Shown here: positions 34,251 to 46,628 of the stretch, piece after piece
How positions within the stretch are numbered: position 1 is the first letter of the stretch
Layout: every line of letters begins with the position of its first letter
NCBI RefSeq assembly: GCF_027580225.2
Contig: NC_073341.2
Coordinates: 16,738,501-16,802,500 of the forward strand
DNA length: 64,000 nucleotides
Origin: Misgurnus anguillicaudatus
Taxonomy: Eukaryota > Chordata > Actinopteri > Cypriniformes > Cobitidae
Direction of reading: 5' to 3'
Notes under the pieces: model-generated
Databases searched by the model: none
Told to the model about the DNA's origin: nothing
Seen by the model: the letters and a program-made list of their open reading frames with translations, nothing else
Program-made: the position numbers and the translations under genes

Positions 34251-37119
34251 CAGTGTTTCCCCTAGGTTTACAGCTTTGGGGGGGGGGGGTTGGTTGGTTG
34301 GTTGGATATATATATTCATTTGAGTCGACTATAAAGTAGTGAGTAAACATGATGCAGTCACACCTTAAGTTTAATCCAACCAGCTGTTCCTTTAACTCTG
34401 CTGAAATCCTGATATATAAACTTGATTTATAATTGTCTGACAAAATAACCATACATTTACATTGAAGCTTTACTGCTGTTTTCTCATCATGTCTTTTTGT
34501 GTTATGAGCTTTTTTATTTCAAATGTGAGTTTTATTGTATGTTGCGTACAGGGCTTGAGACTATCTTTTTTGCTCACCAGCCAAAGTGGTTTTCCAAAAG
34601 TTATTACCCACTCAGCATTTTCACTGGCCACAATTTTGTTGCTGGTAAAATACATTTTATATGATTAAACTTGACTATGGCATCCTAAAATGACTTTGAG
34701 TAATTGTACTCGATTTAGCTAGATTAGATGCAGATTGACTTTCAAATGCAGACTGACCACCCAAGTTAAGACTACATTATTTAGCTGTTAATATCAGTAT
34801 AGATCATATCATATATTTAGGTGCATGAAAAACATGCTAGAAAGGCATGAATAGATTAACTTTAACTTAATATATTACCAGTGGAGCGCGGTGTAAAAGA
34901 TTAACTAAAAAGATAAACACAAAAACCCTAGACAAACACTTGAAATATTTATTAACAACAGCTGTAAAATTTATATGCTTGATCTTGGTTTCTGTTCAAA
35001 GTTATTTAAGACTTTAAATGGCAAATGTCGAGAGGGTATTATTTTTGCACAAAGTAGCCTACATTAAAATGATGCGCGAACCTCTCCACTTGTGGGTTTT
35101 GTGGGATTTTAATGTAATATGTTTTATTAATATTGTATTTAGAAGTGTTTTCAATAATCATTATAGTATGCTGAAGTAAAAGATTGTTTGTGTTTGTCTG
35201 AGAGAGTGGAAAGTTACTGAGAGGCCTCTGTGAGCCTCTGTGTTTTCAAAAGTTACAAGGTCGTGGTTGGATTAGTGAGGAATTTGCAGGTGGCAACGGT
35301 CAAGATAAAGAGCGAGGCTCAAAGACAACCATGTATTAACTAATGCTTTAATATTCACAGGATAAAATATGCAATATATTTCTTACTTAATCAGTATTAA
35401 TCATTGAATAATTGATGTAATAAATATAAAATGTTGTCTTTGATAAATGTGTATTAACCAATGAAATGAAGGTTGCATACAGAATAATCTAATGGGGGGA
35501 TGGCAGCTCAACTTTGAAGAACAGAATCTCCTGCGCTTGTTCTTTGTGTGTGTGTGTGTTTTCTTCCCTAACAGATGTTTTTTAATAATGATTAAAGTGT
35601 TTGCTTAGAAGTAGTATTGCAGTAAAAGATTTAATATGTGTTTATCTATCTAAAGAAGTTAATGTGTGCCTTATTCATATAACCAATTTTACGAATAATG
35701 AAATGATGTCATGATATTGAAATGTGTTTTACATAATAATCACTTTCATCTTACAGCTTATGTTTTTTATGAATAAATGAATGTTTTATTAATGATTTGT
35801 TTTTAAGAAAGCATTATTATATTCTATGTGAAGTCAATCATATGTGAAGTGGAGGAGTACTGGGGAGGAAGTTACGGGCTGCATGGCTCTCAGGGATGAG
35901 CGGAGAAAAGTTTGTTTTTTCTTTGTCTATGTGTGTCTATCTTCTCCTGCAGGCTAAAACTGGGTGTGGTGATGGAGTCAGATGTATGAGGGGAACGGCC
36001 TTTGTGGGTGGAGATTCTAAGAAGAAAGATCGACGTCATATATTTTATAAATATGCATGTTACTTTTTGGGCTGGTCGTTCATTGCTTGAGATGACCCAG
36101 CGCGCGCTGTAAAACTTTTTCATATCTGATCAATAAATAACTTAATTTTAATACCGTGTCTTTCCTCCAATTATGAACATGCAGATGGACCCTTAAAGTC
36201 CAACAGTTTCCTTTGATTTCGGACAAAACTGGGACGTGTGCATTCAGGTATGCGCTATGAGTTTCTCTCCGCTCTTGCCCAAAGAGTGTGCACGCACTTT
36301 AAATCTCTTCAGTCACTTCCATGCAATTGTTTTATCCTTCCCAAAGTGTGCGTGTATGCGCTCAGACTGCGTCCCGTGCATTCGCAAAACCATCAGCTTT
36401 TGCGCTCTCTCTGGTAAAACGTTGGCGCTTGGTCCGCAACGCGAGCCTCCGCTGCATCGTGCGCGCGTCTCAGTACGTTGCGCTGGATGCAGGGAGTGCT
36501 CGCGGGAGTTGTAGTTTCCGAGTGTCATTGCGCATTGTTTATAATTTCTCATAACTTTTAAGAAAACTACAATTAAAAAAACTATTCAACCAGCCAAAGT
36601 GGTTAGTGAGATTGGCTGTCTTACCCGCCACAGCCGAATACCTGCATTTGGCGGGTGTTAATGTCAAGCCCTGGTCGCGTAGCCTAATAGCGCAGACAAA
36701 TCGATGCAAATTCAGAAAAGTGACAGCATACACTGTTACTGTTACACAGATTTATAGCATATAGCTACTGTACAGCATGATAGAGAGGGAGAGAATGGGC
36801 GCGTGTGTGTGGGAAAACACCGTCACCTTTTCAGTTATGAGGCGTGCAAAAAGTGAATTAAGCCGAACAGTAAAATATAAATGTGCGCACTCAATTGGAT
36901 AATTTTAAAGGCGCAAACACAGACAAAAAGACATGCCATCGTAGAAATAAGATAAATAACATATTACTTGAGGGCTGTTTAGTTTGTTTAATAAAATAAC
37001 AAATTGTTATCTGGCGCTATAAAGAAAATCAAATAAAATATACTTGAACTTCAAGGGGGGCGGGTCGAGCCGTTAGGAGGGCGGGGCGCCCCCCTTATAT
37101 AATGGTAGGGGAAACACTG
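34251..37119. mobile_element. hAT element in U1 with a nested second hAT
   Basis: CAGTGTTTCCCCTAGG (34251) and TAGGGGAAACACTG (ending 37119) are inverted. The bases CGTGATT flank both sides (34244-34250 and 37120-37126). The uninterrupted target TACACGTGATTGCTCTC is present in the other array units and confirms the insertion point. Removing the nested element at 34549-36673 leaves about 0.74 kb. No transposase is recognised. Confidence 0.85.
34549..36673. mobile_element. hAT element nested in the 34251-37119 hAT
   Basis: CAGGGCTTGAGAC (34549) and TGTCAAGCCCTG (ending 36673) are inverted. The flanks GTTGCGTA and GTCGCGTA agree at seven of eight bases, as expected for an aged 8-bp target duplication. 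The subterminal CACCAGCCAAAGTGG is mirrored by CCAGCCAAAGTGGTTAGTGA in part. It is AT-rich with a GC-rich patch around 36240-36520, with no recognisable transposase. Confidence 0.75.
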
Positions 37120-38026
37120 CGTGATTGCTCTCCTCATGCTTATTGTTTTATATGCCTTACAGTAAAACTCCACCCATTACAGTAGCGGCCATTTTGAAAT
37201 GTACAGTATTCCGTTTATTCGCTACTCCTCCTTCAAATTTGGTTCAATTGTTATGAAATTTGGCACAGATAAACTTTGAAGTGAGCCGCACAGAAATGAC
37301 CGAACAGAATTTTGATATTTATCTTTGTTCAAAAGTAATAAATGCGCAAACTTAACGAGGTTGACGCAAAAATGGTTCTGAAGCTGTAGCTCAGTCATTC
37401 TTTGATCAATTGAAATGAAATTTTCACACTTGAATACATGAATACACTTCATGTGGACCATGAACTTGGGGGTCCATGCCAAATCTGGTGACAGCGCCAC
37501 CTATGGGTAATGAGATAGGAAAATAGGCTATTTTTGCCTATAACTTCTGAACTGTTTGTCAGAAAATTATGATCTTGATGTCTATGGATTGCTTACCTCA
37601 TGCCGCATCTGTCGATATGTATTATGCTGGGTTTGACCAAACCGCCTGTCCGCCATTTTGAAATTTCACATAAATTGTTATATTTTTTGAACTATTGGAC
37701 ATATCCGCGCAAAAAATGGTAAGGAGCTTTGACATGATGTCCTGAAGGTACCTGGGAAGTCAGAGTACAGCGCCACCTATGGGTTATAAACTATAACAAT
37801 TCTTATTGATATTATACTGTTATCTCTTTTCTGCTGCCCAATGAACTGTGTCAACTGAGTGGCGCATCTAGTTAATCATATGCATTGAGATTCTGAGTTC
37901 CTGGGTTCAAATCCCACCTGAGTCATGACGTTTTGTTCTTCCTCATCAATTCTTCTCAACCTGTCTGTAGTTCACATGTGTTCTATTTTTCCATGTTTGC
38001 TGGTGTTGCTCTGCATTATGGTGGTT

Positions 38027-38720
38027 CTTGCTGTGCTTTGTGAGCTTGCTGTGCTTTGTGAGCTTGCTGTGCTTTGTGTGCTTGCTGTGCTTTGTGAGCT
38101 TGCTATGCTTTGTGTGCTTGCTGTGCTTTGTGTGCCTGCTGTGATTTGTGTAATTGCTGTGCTTTGTGTCCCTGCTGTGATTTGTGTAATTGCTGTGCTT
38201 TGTGTTCTTGCTGTGCTTTGTGTGCTTGCTGTGCTTTGTGTGCTTGCTGTGCTTTGTGTGCTTGCTGTGCTTTGTGAGCTTGCTGTGCTTTGTGAGCTTG
38301 CTGTGCTTTGTGTGCTTACTGTGCTTTGTGAGCTTGCTATGCTTTGTGTGCTTGCTGTGCTTTGTGTGCTTGCTGTGCTTTGTGTGCTTGCTGTGCTTTG
38401 TGTGCTTGCTGTGCTTTGTGTGCTTGCTGTGCTTTGTGTGCCTGCTGTGATTTGTGTAATTGCTGTGCTTTGTGTGCTTGCTGTGCATTGTGAGCTTGCT
38501 GTGCTTTGTGTACTTGCTGTGCTTTGTGTGTTTGCTGTGATTTGTGTACTTGCTGTGCTTTGTGTGCTGGTTGTGCTTTGTGAGCTTGCTGTGCTTTGTG
38601 AGCTTGCTGTGATTTGTGTGCCTGCTGTGATTTGTGTGCTTGCTGTGCTTTGTGTGCTTTGTGTGCTTGCTGTGCATTGTGAGCTTGCTGTGCTTTGTGT
38701 GCTTGCTGTGCTTTGTGTGC
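38027..38720 (+). repeat. 18-bp minisatellite in U1
   Basis: About 38 copies of CTTGCTGTGCTTTGTGTG, alternating with CTTGCTGTGCTTTGTGAG and rarer variants. As a multiple of three it keeps several frames open. The + frame reads Leu-Ala-Val-Leu-Cys-Val/Glu, and a - frame reads a His/Lys/Ser/Thr repeat. I do not regard either as a gene. Confidence 0.95.
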
Positions 38721-41064
38721 ATTGCGCCGAAGGTGCTTGACCCCGTGTTGCTGCTTGCAGCTATATTTAGGGGTCAAGCACCGAAGGTGCTGAGACACCT
38801 ATTGTAATTGTTAGTATTATTAGGGGTCAAGCACCGAAGGTGCTGAGACACCTATTGGAATTAGGGGTCAAGCACCGAAGGTGCTGTGACACCTATTGGA
38901 ATTGTTAGTATTATTATTATTCTGCATCTTCTTCTTCTTAGCCATAGGCGTCTATGGCAGCCCTATGAACCGTACATAGGAAAATGATGAAATTTGGCAC
39001 AGTTGTAGTGGTGGTCTTAAAACGTCATGTGACCAAAAATGGGGTCTCTAGCACTAACTCTATAGCGCCACCAGCAGTGCAAAAATTCAATGTTCAAATG
39101 GTTATAACTGCTGATCCGCTTGATCTATGAAAATTCTACTTAGTACACGTGATTGCTCTCCTCATGCTTGATGTTTTTAATACCTTACAGTAAAACTCCA
39201 ACCATTACAGTAGCGGCCATTTTGAAATGTACAGTATTCCGTTTATTCGCTACTCCTCCTTCAAATTTGCTTAAATTCTTATGAAATTCGGCACAGGTGA
39301 ACTTTGGAGTGAGCCGCACAGAAATGACCGAACAAAATTTTGATATTTATCTTTCTTCAAAAGTAATAAATGCGCAAACTTAACGAGGTTGACGGAAAAA
39401 TGGTTTTGAAGCTGTAGCTCGGTCATTCTTTGATCAATTAAAATGAAATTTGGTACACTTCATGTGGACCCTGAACTTGGGGTTCATGCCAAATTTGGTG
39501 ACAGCCAAATCATATATATCATGAGATATGAAAATAGGCTATTTTTGCCCATAACTTCTGAACTGTTTGTCAGAAAATTATGATCGTGATGTCTATGGAT
39601 TGCTTACCTCATGCCACATCTGTCGATGTGTATTATGCCAGGTTTGACCGAACCGCCTGTCCGCCATTTTAAAATTTCACATAATTTGTTATATTTTTTG
39701 AACTATTGGACATATCCGCACAAAAATTAGTAAGGAGCTTCGACATGATGTCCTGAAGGTACCTGGGAAGTCAGAGTACAGCGCCACCTAGGGGTTATAA
39801 CTATAACAGTTCTTATGGAACTGCTTATAACTTCTGAATACTTTGTCTGATATTAATTTCTTTGTGAAATTGTATTCACTGGTTTATGCCGATTGCAACG
39901 ATACCTCGTTTGTCATTTTCCAACATTCTGTTCATGTGTTATTGTAAAGCATATGGTAGATGATTTTTTCGCTACTCCTTTTACAAATTTTGTTTATTTT
40001 ATGCCAGGTTCTGCTCGTATAATGTTTGGAGCAATCCGCACAGACGTGACTGAACAGATTTTTCTGCTGCGTGTCAAATTTTTGAGAAATACCTCTGTAA
40101 AGCGGACCGTGCCTGTCATGCTGTCCCTTTGTCATATTAAAAAGAATCTGACAAAATGTTGTTCATTATTGTACAAAATGTTCTTCACGAATTCACTGCC
40201 ATTTAAGTTATCTGATTGCCCTACACTCTGTATTTCTGTTTATTTTTGCTTTGTTGTGTTATTTCTGCACTTTCAGTAATTGGCATGTCAATGTTTGCAG
40301 CTTTGAACCCTCTTTTCCACAGCCTTTCAACCCATGATTCCTCAGTGGCGCATGCGGTTAGTGCTGTGCTTTGGGAACCTGAGTTCATGAATCCCATGTG
40401 CAGTGGTTTTTTGTCTTAACTTTTTTCTCACTTAAGTTTTGTGATTTTCATTCTATACATTGTATTTCAGTTATTTGTGCTCTGTTGTCATTTCTGCACT
40501 TTTGGTAAATGCTGGATATCAATGTTTACAGCTCTAAATCTCTATTCTATAGCTTGGACACACCAACTCAGTGGTTAATTGTTTACTCAGTGGCGCATGC
40601 GGTTAGTGCTGTGTGTAGATTTTTGACATTCTGTTCTCTTTCTTAGAAATACCACTCCAAAGTTGACCGTGCCTGTGACGTTGTCTATTTGTCATAGTAA
40701 ATTAATGTGACTGTATATTACATTGTATAGCATTACTATACAGAATGATCTTCTTGTCTTCAATCTCACTTGAGCTTTTTGATTCTCATATACATTGTAT
40801 TTCTGTTAGTTCTGCTCTGCACTGTCAGTTCTGCATCTGTGTTGATTGGCACATGTCAATCCTTGCAGCACCTAAGCTGTTTTTTGCTGCCCTTTGAGCT
40901 GTGTTAACCGAGTTGCTCATCTGGTTAAAGGGCGTTTTGCAGGTAAAATTTTTCAACGAATTTGTGCAATTTGCTTGTTGATAATAAACATTTAAACTGT
41001 TATCCATTGTATTTTATGTTGTTGGGTATCACAAAACCCGAAAAAGTATGAAAAAGTACAGTGC

Positions 41065-41370
41065 CCTGCTGAAAAAAACAGCACCAAACCAGCATGGACC
41101 AGCATGGGAATTATGCTGGTCTATGCTGGTTTAGCTGGTGGTCACCAGCATACCAGCACCAAAACACAACATATGCTGGTATGACCAGCATAGGATGCTG
41201 GTGCTAATGCTGGTTTAGCTCGTGCTAATGCTGGTTTGATGCTGGTTTAGCTGGTGCTAATGCTGGTGGTGATGATGGTTTGATGCTGGTTTAGCTGGTG
41301 TTCACTAGCAAACCAGCACCAAAACACAACATATGCTGGTCTTGCTGGTATGCTGGTTTTTTCAGCAGGG
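41065..41370. mobile_element. ACCAGCA-type MITE
   Basis: The ends CCCTGCTGAAAAAA and TTTTTTCAGCAGGG are inverted. The interior is filled with GCTGGT / ACCAGC repeats such as ATGCTGGTTTAGCTGGTG. This is a common layout in fish genomes, with no coding sequence. Confidence 0.8.
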
Positions 41371-41517
41371 TGGTTTGCAATGATTCTCCTTTCCCCCACA
41401 ACGCACTGTATGACGTCACGCTGGGGAGAGAATTTACCAAAGCCGCCTTGAGAGCATTGAGAATGACTATAGAAAGATGAGTAAAGTACAGTTCTGATAG
41501 CGCAGATAATAGATAAA

Positions 41518-41640
41518 TACATAGATAGATAGATAGACAGACGGATAGATAGACAGATAGATAGACAGACAGATAGATAGACAGATAGATAGATAGACAG
41601 ATAGATAGACAGACAGATGGATAGGCTAGTATAGAGAGAT
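41518..41640. repeat. (GATA)n/(GACA)n microsatellite
   Basis: Interspersed ATAGATAG and ACAGACAG tetranucleotides run for about 120 bp. They keep a Tyr/Leu/Ser frame open on the - strand. Confidence 0.92.
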
Positions 41641-41666
41641 AGGCAGACAGCCAGATAGCATAACGT

Positions 41667-43370
41667 CAGGGGCGTAGTAGCCATTTTAAAAGTGGGGGGG
41701 ACTATGGTGATGTGACCTAAAGCAGATGTTCATAATAATAAATTCTAAATAGAATACCAATTGGCATTTTACAGCACCCTAGTGGCAATTTTGGGAACAT
41801 CCATGATAGCTTACATGAACCTATTTTTGTGAAATCATACTCACAATTTAAAAATACTGCAGGACTTTGAAACCAATGAGACCATCTATACTTTATTTTT
41901 ATGAAATAAAGATATTTTATGATATTTACAATATTTCAGTTACACTACATTTGTACTTTGTGTTAAATGAGTATACAGATTACATATACAGTAATTTTAT
42001 ACAACATGCATTTTATGAAAATATAGCAATAAAACCCAAATCAGTGTATTTACAAGTTTTTACTATTTTAAAGATCGAAGTGAATTCTTTAATCAAAACT
42101 TTCAAACCTTTGTACAGTAAAACTAGGTTATCTTTAATCCTGCTGCTTCATTACTTTAAACTCTATTTTATGAGGAGGTTAAAATACATTTTCTACAATT
42201 AAATGTGTGGCTAAATCATCAGGAACAGACACCGCGAGCGTGGTGGCATTATTCAAAAATGCGTTTATTATAACGTCATAACAGAGTGAGTTTGGCGGCT
42301 CATAAAGATTATTAACACTACCAGTGAGGTGACAGCTACCAATGCTCGTATGCGCTTCTCCTCTGTCACGCGCGCTCCAGTCAGAAACTGAGAGCATTGA
42401 ATGAACGGACACACGGCGGTGCTCCATGACAAATGCGTCCGCACATCTTGTTCATTCATTATATAACAATATCTGAGCTTCGCAATATTTCTTGCCACAT
42501 TGCTTCGTTAATCAATAAAATTGTTTTAAAAGATCGTCAAATGTTTTTATTTGAATAAGATCTTTACATTACCGATGTATAGGGATTTATAATACCAAAA
42601 ATACATTAACTTTGCCTGCATAAACTGTTCATTTTCTTTTTGAATTACAACGTCAACATTGTTGCTGTTTAATTACACCGGCAAATTCATCATAGCGCAG
42701 ATGATGGGTTTAATAGCCTACATAAATACGTTTTAATGTAAGATTTGTAAGCTGTGTTTAAATGTAAGTGGTGCAACACAACTCGAATTAAAATTAAACT
42801 AAGATCAACAAACCATATTTTAGCTCTAAACTGTGCTTATTTTAATCGGTGCAACCCACCCTGAATCCTGCACGATGTGAGGAGGTCCCTAGGGGTTCTG
42901 TTGTCTTTTAACATAGGTAAAATCATAACATGAAAACTTTATTGTGTGATTTGTGTCATCACGGCAAAGGCTAATGTAACATTATCTAACATGTGTGTTT
43001 GAAAAAAATGATGTAGGCTAATCGTCCTTTGCTTTTTTCTGGGGTGCATTTGATCCCAGACAGCGTAATAGCAAAAGTGAATGAACAAACGAAAATTCAC
43101 AAGAGCAACAAGAGATTTGAAGCTCATGCAGATGTGCCCAAGAGTTGATTCGCTCTGTGATTGGCTGAATGTTAGTTCACTCAAATCTAAGTAACAAATC
43201 AGAGAACACTAAACACATGATGTGACGCACTGCTGCACGCCAGAGCTCGCCGCCGTTTCTCATTAAAAATTAATGACTTCTGGCCACTTTGACGCTTTGC
43301 GGCCATGTGAACGCACAGTAAAAGTGGGGGGGACGTAACCCCCCCGTCCCCCCCGGTTGCTACGCCCCTG
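41667..43370. mobile_element. hAT element with CATAACGT duplications
   Basis: CAGGGGCGTAGTAGCC (41667) and GGTTGCTACGCCCCTG (ending 43370) are inverted, with G-rich runs just inside both ends (AGTGGGGGGGACTATGG; AAAGTGGGGGGGACG). Identical CATAACGT duplications lie at 41659-41666 and 43371-43378. It is 1704 bp, AT-rich inside, without a transposase. Confidence 0.9.
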
Positions 43371-44473
43371 CATAACGTTAGCATTTCTTCGTGTAGAAAG
43401 TAAACAAACAATTAACATACTAGTGCATGCTGGCTTGAGGGGGTCCATGATCCTGCCTGAAATGGGTGTAACTTTATGCGATCTTCAGCTCAAACGGTTT
43501 TGGCAGCATGTCTCTAATCCTGGAAGGTGAGTGAAGCACGTCACGTCTGTTCGCGGGGACCAGCGACCCAAACGCACTCACAGCCAGTAGCGGGAGAGTC
43601 GGGACTTTCCCGGGCCGATCTGATAATAGTTATACATTTCGAGTTATATTAGCAACACCGTCTGGCGGCGTGATGTGCGGCCGGTTCCCGCAGCCCGCTG
43701 GTCAAACTGTGCAGCCTCTCTGCTCAACAAAGTATATAAAAGTGTTCAACCTGTTCGGCAGGTCCAAACATGTACAGGGTTTATAAAAATACGGTGATCA
43801 ATGAGCGGTTCCTCCTCAAATGGCATGATGTAAAAAGCCGCCGAACGCCTGTTTATTACAGTATGTATGTGGTCGGATCCGAGTATGCTGCAGCTGCTGA
43901 CTGCTGCTGCATATAAAATGATCCTGTGATTCGTTATAATCGCATAAACAATATAACAAAGCATCCTTTTATTTCACAAAACAATATATTTGATATATTA
44001 TTTGATAGACTAGTAAGTGTGGATTAAGGATGTTTAAAAATCTCTAGCCTGGTGGTCAGGACATGAATGGATCAAATCAGCAGATTTGCGAAGTTTTATT
44101 TATCTCCACATATATCATAAATAATAATTAGCATGGTAACTTTGCAGTATAACACATTATATATTTCCTACGATGTATATATGATTTCCAAATTATATAC
44201 GTAAGTATTAAACAGCAATAAATGTCTCATCTATCTCTATGGCTCTGGCTGAGTCTTTCTCCACTTCTCCCCAACGTGACGTCATCGTAGAATTGCGTTA
44301 AAAAAAAAACGTTAATACCAAAAACGTAAAAAAAGTGGTCTTTAAGACCATTTTTGAGACATTTTAAAAATTATACACATATCTTGAGTGATTTATGTAC
44401 CCATTAATCGACAGTGGTGGTTAACCTGCAACACGCACTTTAACCACATGCCATGAGATTCTGAGGTCATGGG

Positions 44474-45923
44474 TAGGGATGTCCCGATCAGGTTTTTTTG
44501 CCCTCGAGTCCGAGTCCGAGTCATTTGATTTTGAGTATCTGCCGATACCGAGTCCCGATCCGATACTTCTATAATACATAAAAAAAATAAAGAACAGGAT
44601 GTTCCTTATGTCATGCCGCACACATTGCTGTTTCTGTGTGGAGTCAAAAGAGTCTAACTTTGTGCCAGCGCATAACTACAGATGTGTTAAAAAATAATGA
44701 GAATATATATAGTATATGTACAGGGGTTAAATTGGGATTTGTTTTGTGGGGAGGCTCTGTTGGGAGGGAGGGTTCGATGGGTAACATGTTTAATCCTGAT
44801 GACAGCAAAGCCACTGGTGTGTTTCAATGACATTTTGTACCTCTGATAGGATTTTATAAGTTTCAGTTTTAAAGCTGTGCCACATGTTGACCCAAACTTT
44901 AAAGCCTGAACTTTAAATTATGCAAATCTATGAGTCTGACACCCTGTATGCATTTGTTGCACATGTCATTATGCACAATTTATCAAACTTTGAAGGAAGT
45001 TATAAGAATCAACCTCCTTGACTAATTCTAAGCATAAGATAGGCTACCCAAAAAGACTCAATTAACAAGAAAAACAACATACTGATTCAGCAATATATCT
45101 TATAAATTAGCCATAGAGAATCCCATAGAGCTGGTCAGCAGTTAGTTATAAAATACCTATAGTTAGGTCGTAATTAATTTGTATAATCAAAATACATTAT
45201 TTTATTAAACTATACAATCAGTTGTATCCAGTTATCTAGTTAACATATTGTAATGAGATGAGTGACATGGCTATACATACTTTAATACTTTGTTTCTAGA
45301 CTTCTATTAAGTTTTTTCAACGTGGGCACCATTCTTACCTCTCTCTCTCTCTATCTGTCATCTCTACAGTAGCCTAATGTCAAATGATCCTGCGCGAATG
45401 CGCGTTCTTGAGGTTCTGAGTGAGACGCGGAGCTGCGTCTGAGCACATGGTGACAAAAACGATCAACGCGTCGTTTAAATAAGCGGTAAAAACCCGGTTT
45501 TGTCGTGGGTTCCTTGCAGGCACGAGAGTGAAGCCTATGAATGAAAGCACGTCAATAGGCTTGTTCGACTTCATGCGGCGCCGCAACAATCGACAGCCGG
45601 GTGACGTCAAACTGCCGCGAGAGTGATCCGCGAAATCATACGGAGGGTTAGCTTTTAAATCGCTCTCGCGGAACTTTGACGTCATCCGGCTGCCGGTTCT
45701 TGTGGCGCTGCATGAAGTCGAACGAGCCTATTCTCTTCTCATCAGTTCACACGCACCAGCGCAGCGCGTACACTGGCGCGGAGCAGAGCGAGACCTTAAT
45801 GGATTTTAAACTCTGCATATGTTTCCGAGTCCTGATCGGGAGGTAACGTCCGATTCCGATCGAGTCTGAAACCACGTGATCGGGGCCGATTTCCGATCAC
45901 GTGATCGGATCGGGACATCCCTA
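44474..45923. mobile_element. hAT element (complete copy) with GTCATGGG duplications
   Basis: TAGGGATGTCCCGATC (44474) and GATCGGGACATCCCTA (ending 45923) are perfect inverted ends. Identical GTCATGGG duplications lie at 44466-44473 and 45924-45931; this is the start of the tRNA-like T-arm of U2. A long imperfect hairpin occupies about 45554-45731 (AATAGGCTTGTTCGACTTCA and its complement). The last 360 bp are nearly identical to positions 1-360. Confidence 0.92.
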
Positions 45924-46628
45924 GTCATGGGTTTGAATCCCATGTGCAGTGATATTTTGTCTTAACTTTTTTCTCACTTAAGTTTTGTGATTTTCATACT
46001 ATACATTGTATTTCAGTTATTTGTGCTCTCTCTTGTCATTTCTGCACTTTTGGTAATTGCTGGATATCAATGTTTACAGCTCTAATTCTCTATTCTATAG
46101 CTTGGACACACCAACTCAGTGGTTTAATCGCTTACTCAGTGGCGCATATGGTAACTGCTGTGCTTTTGGAACCTGAGTTCATGGGTTCGAATCCCATGTG
46201 CAGTGGTTTTTGTCTTAACTTTTTTTCTCAATTAAGTTTTGTGATTTTCATACTATACATTGTATTTCAGTTATTTGTGCTCTCTGTTGTCATTTCTGCA
46301 CTTTTGGTAATTGCTGGATATCAATGTTTACAGCTCTAAATCTCTATTCTATAGCTTGGACACACCAACTCAGTGGTTTAATTGTTTACTCAGTGGTGCA
46401 TGCGGTTAGTGCTGTGCTTTGGGAACTTGAGGTCATGGGTTCAAATCCCAGCTCTTACTTTCACTTATCGAGATTTCCTTTTGTGTTCCCTTTAACACGT
46501 TCTTCTCGACCTGTCTGGTTTTCCACACGTGTTATATTTTTGCCATCTTTACTATTGTCGCTCCGCACTGCAGTGGTTCTGCTCTGCATTTGCTTTGCTT
46601 CGGGTTCGGGCTCTGAATTGCGCGCTTC

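Larger units (their letters stand above)
33639..38769 (+). repeat. Array unit U1 (hairpin heads, body, 18-bp minisatellite, 3' terminus)
   Basis: Seven tandem heads occupy 33639-34025, including a divergent one at 33639 (GCCCGCAGGGC). The body starts at about 34037 (CCCAATGGGAGTCTATGGC), is split by hAT insertions at 34251-37119, and ends before a tRNA-like module (B-box GGTTCAAATCCC near 37911). Then comes the 18-bp minisatellite, followed by GAAGGTGCTTGACCCC and the stem-loop GCTGCTTGCAGC before TATATTTA. Three AGCGCCACC motifs sit in the body. Confidence 0.8.
40929..44439. mobile_element. 3.5-kb TTAA-flanked element in U2
   Basis: AGGGCGTTTTGCAGGTAAA (40929) and, on the opposite strand, AGTGCGTGTTGCAGGTTAA (44439 inward) are inverted. 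Both are bordered by TTAA (40925-40928; 44440-44443). The intact target (CTGGTTAACCAC) is seen in U4. Inside are an ACCAGCA repeat, a GATA microsatellite and a hAT at 41667-43370, plus GC-rich DNA around 43500-43720 with a TATATAAAAG at about 43733. No transposase is recognised; piggyBac and Kolobok are the candidate classes. Confidence 0.75.
38770..46628 (+). repeat. Array unit U2, broken by two later insertions
   Basis: Three heads at 38770-38920 precede the body at about 38938. The unit continues through the second body module (39890-40100), a tRNA-like module with a decayed B-box (about 40390) and another near 40590. It is interrupted at 40929-44439 by a TTAA-flanked element and at 44474-45923 by a hAT inserted in a tRNA-like T-arm. 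It resumes with tRNA-like modules near 46180 and 46440. The 3' part ends without the normal terminus, joining directly into head repeats at about 46629. Confidence 0.75.

Noticed and set aside
35850..36195. LTR-like block with TATAAATATG and AATAAA inside the nested hAT
   Set aside because: No LTR ends, target duplication or primer-binding site could be defined.
36236..36554. Overlapping frames of 77-92 codons on both strands
   Set aside because: A GC-rich patch of a nested hAT; low stop frequency explains the open frames, and no domain is visible.
37925..38740. Long + strand frame with repeated LAVLCV-type units (also in U3 and U8), and His/Lys-rich frames on the other strand
   Set aside because: An 18-bp repeat keeps frames open in several phases on both strands; the N-terminal hydrophobic stretch comes from the repeat body, and no start context or conserved domain supports a gene.
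39893..40279. + strand frame starting MQRYLVCHF, shared with frames in U4, U6, U8 and U11
   Set aside because: It lies in the second module of the repeat body; shared openness follows from copy similarity, and the frames end at different places.
45380..45685. 101-codon - strand frame in the hAT at 44474-45923
   Set aside because: It lies across the long hairpin, so similar peptides appear on both strands; no transposase motif is present.
46185..46215. Functional tRNA gene suggested by the B-box GGTTCGAATCCC
   Set aside because: The T-arm is perfect but no acceptor stem, anticodon arm or matching D-arm could be folded; best seen as a tRNA-derived promoter module.
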